Shown here one piece after another: positions 12,988-16,463 of a stretch of 16,463 nucleotides of DNA; positions within the stretch are counted from its first letter, which is position 1; the number at the start of each line of letters is the position of its first letter. The notes below the pieces were generated by a model that searched no databases, was not told the origin of the DNA, and saw only the letters and a program-made list of their open reading frames with translations. The DNA is from CBCXVS01 sp965178525 (lineage in GTDB: Bacteria > Tectomicrobia > Entotheonellia > Entotheonellales > Entotheonellaceae), in contig CBCXVS010000172.1 of the NCBI GenBank assembly GCA_965178525.1, positions 1 to 16,463 of the forward strand. Reading direction: 5' to 3'. The position numbers were made by a program, and so were the translations under genes.

Positions 12988-14187
12988 ATGATGACTGGTG
13001 AGCAGTGGAAGGAAGTCGAGGCCAAGTACTACATGCAAGTGGTACGCCGCATGCCCATGGTCCTTGAACGTGCACAAGGCACGTACGTGTACGACACGGA
13101 AGGCAACGCGTATTTAGACTTCACGGCCGGCTGGGCTGTGCTCAACGTGGGCCACTCACATCCGGAGGTCACCGCGGCCATCCAAGAACAAGCCGGTATG
13201 ATTCTGCAAATGAGCAATTTGTTCTACACCATTCCACAGCTCAAGCTGGCGCAACTTCTGATTGACAACTCGTGCATGGATCGGGTGTTCTTCTGCAATT
13301 CCGGCGCTGAAGCCAACGAAGGGGTGTCGAAGCTGGCACGCAAATACGGCAAACTCCATCGCAACGGCGCATACGAAATCATCACGGCCAACAATTCGTT
13401 TCACGGTCGCACCATGGCCATGATGGCAGCCACCGGACAAGCGCATTACCAAGACAATTGGCGCCCATTGATGCCGGGTTATGTCAATGTCGATTACAAC
13501 GATATTGACGCGATCAAGAACGCGACGAATGCAAACACCTGCGCGGTTCTGCTCGAGCCGGTCCAGGGCGAAGGCGGTGTTAATGTGCCGGATCCCGACT
13601 ATTTCCCGCAAGTGCGAAGCTGGTGTGACGAACAGAATTTGCTCCTCATCGCCGATGAAGTGCAGACGGGTATGGGCCGCCTTGGGACCTTGTTTGGCTA
13701 TGAACAATTCGGCTTCGAGCCGGATGCCATGGCGTTGGCAAAGGGGCTCGGTGCCGGCGCTCCCTTGGGGGCGTTCCTATGCAAGCAAGCGTGTGCTGTG
13801 CTCGAACCCGGGGACCATGGCTCGACGTTCGGCGGCAATGCCCTGACGACAGCAGCAGGCGCGGCAGGCGCCAAAGTTCTCGTCGACGAGAACTGGGCGC
13901 AGAAAGGTGGGGAAATGGGCGCGTACCTCAAGAGCCAACTCGAAGCCGTCGCGGCGAAGCATGATTTCGTCCAGGATGTGCGGGGTATGGGAATGCTGCT
14001 GGCGATGCAGATGAAGGACGACCGGGCCGCCGCCGTGATCGCCGAAACCGTGGCGAATGGCTTGCTGCTGAACGCGGTACGGCCAAATACCATCCGGTTT
14101 ATGCCACCGCTGACCACGAGCCGCGAGGAGATCGACAAGGCGGTTGCCATTCTCGATGCCGCGTTAGCGAAGGTGCCGGCACCTTAA
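12988..14187 (+). CDS. argD: Acetylornithine/succinylornithine-type aminotransferase (ArgD family)
   Basis: This 399-residue cytosolic PLP enzyme is a class III aminotransferase of normal ArgD length. It has the N-terminal YVYDTEGNAYLDFTAGWAV, then SGAEAN (105-110) for PLP-phosphate binding, and NNSFHGRTMAMMAATG (135-150). D223 in IADEVQTGMGR pairs with the PLP ring nitrogen, and K252 in LAKGLGAGAPLG is the Schiff-base lysine. GSTFGGNAL (278-286) completes the site. ArgD converts N-acetylglutamate semialdehyde to N-acetylornithine and often also serves lysine synthesis. No other arginine gene is adjacent, so ornithine or GABA-type relatives remain possible. AGGAG at 12976-12980 precedes the start by seven bases; a second ATG follows directly. 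The enoyl-CoA hydratase gene lies 124 bases downstream. Confidence 0.9.
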   Translation: MMTGEQWKEVEAKYYMQVVRRMPMVLERAQGTYVYDTEGNAYLDFTAGWAVLNVGHSHPEVTAAIQEQAGMILQMSNLFYTIPQLKLAQLLIDNSCMDRVFFCNSGAEANEGVSKLARKYGKLHRNGAYEIITANNSFHGRTMAMMAATGQAHYQDNWRPLMPGYVNVDYNDIDAIKNATNANTCAVLLEPVQGEGGVNVPDPDYFPQVRSWCDEQNLLLIADEVQTGMGRLGTLFGYEQFGFEPDAMALAKGLGAGAPLGAFLCKQACAVLEPGDHGSTFGGNALTTAAGAAGAKVLVDENWAQKGGEMGAYLKSQLEAVAAKHDFVQDVRGMGMLLAMQMKDDRAAAVIAETVANGLLLNAVRPNTIRFMPPLTTSREEIDKAVAILDAALAKVPAP

Positions 14188-14311
14188 ATCGGACCCCATG
14201 AGCCGAGTGCGCCCAGCTTCCGGCCCATGCCGGGACGTGCCCTGGCGCGTTGCTGGCTGGGCGTCATTGTGGTGTGGTTTAAATCAGAACGGTGGCGATG
14301 GGAGGCGACGT

Positions 14312-15100
14312 GTGAGCAGTGATACCCTTCTTTTCGATCTGACGGACAAGGTCGCCGTCATTACACTTAACCGCCCCGATGTTCGCAACGCGATGAACCG
14401 CGAACTGCGAGACGCACTGATGGAAGCATTACAACGGGTGCGTCAGGAGGCGGACATCCGAGCCGCCGTCATCACAGGCGCGGGCAAGACCTTTTCCGCG
14501 GGCGCCGATCTCAAGGAGCGCGCCCAAGGTGGCCGGCCGGTTGACCATGCGGTGTCGGCTGTCATCGAGGCGAACCGTGCCGAGGGCTTCTCGACGATGG
14601 CGATGGAAAAACCCTTGATTGCGGCGATTGATGGATATTGTTTGGCGGCTGGTTTCGAGCTTGCGCTCATCTGCGACATCCGGATCTGCACGCCTGAGGC
14701 CAGATTTGGCCTACCGGAAATTACGCGTGGTTTTTTTCCGGGAGGTGGGGGACCACAACGCCTTGTACGGGCGATCCCTCAGGCTGTCGCGATGGAGATG
14801 ATCCTGACCGGGGCTTCCATAGACGCGCACACCGCGCAGCAGATCGGCCTCGTCAGCCGTATGGTCTCGGCGGAAGTGCTGTTGTCCACGGCTTGTCAGC
14901 TTGCCCACCGGATTGCGGCTCATGCACCGCTTGCCGTCAAAGCTGTGAAGGAAGTGGCCCAGGCCGCACTGGACGAGACGCTCGATCAATCTCTGCGCTT
15001 TGGCAGCGCATTGCGCTGGATCATCGGGCAAACCGAGGATGCGCGTGAAGGCCCCCGGGCCTTCGCCGAGCGTAGAGAACCTCGTTATCAAGGACGATAG
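14312..15100 (+). CDS. Enoyl-CoA hydratase/isomerase family protein
   Basis: From GTG 14312 the product has 262 residues, the standard crotonase length. GGGAGG at 14300-14305 lies six bases before it. The frame is open to an ATG at 14198, but the extra 38 residues show no family similarity. The oxyanion-hole segments are FSAGADLKER (61-70) and DGYCLAAGFELAL (107-119). The two acidic residues of true hydratases are present: E116 (GFELA) and E136 (FGLPEITRGFFPG), matching E144 and E164 of rat mitochondrial enoyl-CoA hydratase. Hydration of an enoyl-CoA is therefore plausible; the acyl chain is unknown. It lies 124 bases after argD on the same strand, with no terminator seen between them. Confidence 0.93.
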   Translation: MSSDTLLFDLTDKVAVITLNRPDVRNAMNRELRDALMEALQRVRQEADIRAAVITGAGKTFSAGADLKERAQGGRPVDHAVSAVIEANRAEGFSTMAMEKPLIAAIDGYCLAAGFELALICDIRICTPEARFGLPEITRGFFPGGGGPQRLVRAIPQAVAMEMILTGASIDAHTAQQIGLVSRMVSAEVLLSTACQLAHRIAAHAPLAVKAVKEVAQAALDETLDQSLRFGSALRWIIGQTEDAREGPRAFAERREPRYQGR

Positions 15101-15532
15101 GGAAAATGAGCGTACCCAGACCCCATCAGCGTTCGCATTTTTCCAGAGGAAAGAGACCGCATAACACCCCAATCCTCCCAAAGATCTGTGCGCCATGTAC
15201 CGTTCAACTTTCATGGATGCCTACCGATAGGTAAGGGAGCTATGTAGTTGTGCAGTCATGGCCGCGGGCATGGCGCTTTCTAGTCTCCACAGCCTCTTTA
15301 TGGCTCCACGCCATCCCATCCGACAGCATGAGATGCGATGCCGTTTGTGAACATCCACAATGCAAAACATCTTCGGTTTGGCGCCCATCGGACGCCTGCG
15401 AAGTACAGACCGTGTCACGGTTGGGCCTTGTCAAGCGACCACCGCCATGCGGGCATTCCATGTATGATGAATGGCTTCACACGCGTACGTATAGGATAAA
15501 ACAAAGCTTGACTGAAGAGGACACACGATACC
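15101..15532. other. Intergenic region between crotonase and PilZ genes
   Basis: No gene is supported in this 432-base stretch. The frames crossing it have atypical composition, rich in Cys, Trp and Arg, and run into the PilZ gene in the wrong frame. TATGAT at 15463-15468 may be a -10 for the PilZ gene, but no matching -35 was found. No terminator or RNA gene was recognised. Confidence 0.45.
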
Positions 15533-15898
15533 ATGGAACAAACCGAGTGGACGGGAATCGAACGCCGCCAGAGCAAACGTTGGAACCTCAAAATACCTCT
15601 CCGTGTTTTCGAAGTGGATACGGAAGTGTTCGTTGGCCACGTCGTAGATATTTCCCTCCATGGAATGCGGGTGGTGAGCGAACGTTCCCTCAGCGAACAG
15701 CAGCATATGAGCTTGGACCTAGAAATGCCGGGCAGTCATGGCGAGTGGGTCAAGACGCCAGTGACTGTCATTGGCATACATAGCAGGCAAGATGCAGTCA
15801 GTGGCGAGTTTCATACGGGGTGCCAATTTCTCAGCGTTCAGCCCGCAAGCCTGTTCATCCTGCAACGGCTTATCGACAATCAGGTATCGTTTAGCTGA
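15533..15898 (+). CDS. Stand-alone PilZ domain protein
   Basis: The 121-residue cytosolic protein is a single PilZ domain, the common receptor module for cyclic di-GMP. The two binding motifs are present: RxxxR at R12-Q-S-K-R16 and DxSxxG at D39-I-S41-L-H-G44. They are set before and within the beta barrel as usual (VGHVVDISLHGMRVVSE). Binding of c-di-GMP is therefore likely, though the output is unknown. The ribosome site GAGG (15517-15520) is 12 bases from the ATG, longer than ideal. No other c-di-GMP gene is in the window, and its position near the contig end leaves partners unseen. Confidence 0.86.
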   Translation: MEQTEWTGIERRQSKRWNLKIPLRVFEVDTEVFVGHVVDISLHGMRVVSERSLSEQQHMSLDLEMPGSHGEWVKTPVTVIGIHSRQDAVSGEFHTGCQFLSVQPASLFILQRLIDNQVSFS

Positions 15899-16386
15899 AA
15901 GCCTCCTGTGGCTGCGTTCTCCTCTGCGTCCACGTTCGTCATGGCCGGAAAGCATGGCCCAACGGCTGCGGAGATAGCCCTGCTCGATGCCGTGACCACC
16001 TGCATAGTGCATGGCTCCATCTCCGATACGGCCCGGAGGCCACGTGTTCCCAAACCGTCTCGATCACCTCTGCGGTTTCGTTCAAGCCGGACCATTAGCA
16101 TGACGCAGCTTTAGGAATTCACCACCGACAGAGAAGTCTTTACCTGCGCTCGCCCAATAGCATTCACACATTTCATACCGCACTCGGCATGCATACGGCT
16201 TCTGGGCAACCTGATGTAGAGTCTATCAAGCTTTGTCCAAGGATGACCGATATAACGCCAGTGATACCAGTTGCTCCAGATCAATTTGCGGAGCATTGAG
16301 GCGTGCTACGCTTCCTTGTTTCGAAGCACCTAACGCGTTTTTGCGTCTCATCCCTTCGTGGAGCTACTCCATCGATTTGAGGAGAC
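15899..16386. other. Region between PilZ gene and right terminal repeat, no gene recognised
   Basis: This 488-base stretch contains only short frames on both strands with no recognisable motif. The longest on the minus strand, 16296-16111, is aromatic- and basic-rich near its start (WSNWYHWRYIGHPW) but lacks a ribosome site. No RNA gene, terminator or repeat other than the terminal one was seen. It may be degraded sequence next to a mobile element. Confidence 0.4.
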
Positions 16387-16461
16387 CTAGACCGAAGTTC
16401 CTCCCGTGATTCGGCGACAACTTGTTGAAATAAAAACTCAAAAGCCTGAAACGAATTGACC
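16387..16461. repeat. 75-bp inverted terminal repeat, right copy (probable IS end)
   Basis: Exact reverse complement of bases 1-75. Two further bases (TT) continue the element outward to the window end. On the inner flank the unique sequence is GAGGAGAC, versus GTATGCAG (read inward: TATGCAG) at the left copy, so the two junctions share only CTAG and the element itself. Confidence 0.85.
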
Positions 16462-16463
16462 TT

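Noticed and set aside
13156..13707. 183-residue minus-strand frame within argD
   Set aside because: Antisense shadow of a clear aminotransferase gene.
15250..15783. 177-residue plus-strand frame
   Set aside because: It overlaps the PilZ gene in another frame, and its composition is Cys/Trp/Arg-rich with no motif.
16111..16296. 61-residue minus-strand frame near the right end as a transposase or maturase remnant
   Set aside because: Some aromatic clustering is suggestive, but no catalytic motif or ribosome site is visible.
1..16463. CRISPR array, tRNA or rRNA genes
   Set aside because: No regularly spaced direct repeats, cloverleaf sequences or ribosomal RNA motifs were seen in the gaps.

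Overview
The window is a GC-rich bacterial segment, probably from an uncultured, respiring, Gram-negative-type organism. Genus cannot be assigned from the sequence. A split Mrp/Mbh-like antiporter operon, an RraA-family aldolase, a single-domain protoglobin and a lone crotonase would fit groups such as Nitrospirota, NC10 or Tectomicrobia, but that is weak inference. Both ends carry the same 75-bp sequence in inverted orientation (1-75 and 16387-16461). The simplest reading is that a contig was cut at two copies of one insertion sequence.

Layout. (1) 343-2430, plus strand: RraA-family protein, single-domain protoglobin and UbiE-like methyltransferase, probably one operon. (2) 2427-3386, minus: YhcC-type radical SAM protein, overlapping the methyltransferase gene tail to tail by 4 nt. 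(3) 3489-10980, minus: an 11-gene operon for a Mrp-type cation/proton antiporter. Its order in the direction of transcription is E, F, G, MbhD-like, MbhE-like, B, C, D, a second D/NuoM-like subunit, a 74-aa membrane protein, and a third, long D/NuoL-like subunit. Most junctions are adjacent or overlapping stop/start codons, which suggests translational coupling and fixed stoichiometry. (4) 10981-11435: a divergent control region with a mrp promoter lying on a perfect 28-bp palindrome, a near-consensus promoter facing csp, and a long csp leader. (5) csp (cold-shock protein) with an intrinsic terminator, facing a CoA-pyrophosphatase-type Nudix gene whose frame runs through the terminator and most of csp on the opposite strand. 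(6) 12409-15100, plus: a small orphan ORF, an ArgD-type aminotransferase and an enoyl-CoA hydratase. (7) 15533-15898, plus: a stand-alone PilZ protein. The remaining gaps hold nothing recognised.

How the genes work together. The antiporter module is the only clear multi-subunit system. Small subunits E, F, G, MbhD, MbhE, B and C would form the membrane scaffold, and three antiporter-like subunits would provide proton or cation paths. The fused MrpA of classical systems is absent. Its C-terminal parts are separate small genes, as in membrane-bound hydrogenases, but no hydrogenase or Nuo peripheral-arm gene is present in the window. The third D-type subunit has Asn where the other two have the TM7 lysine. 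The remaining genes look like ordinary housekeeping or accessory functions.
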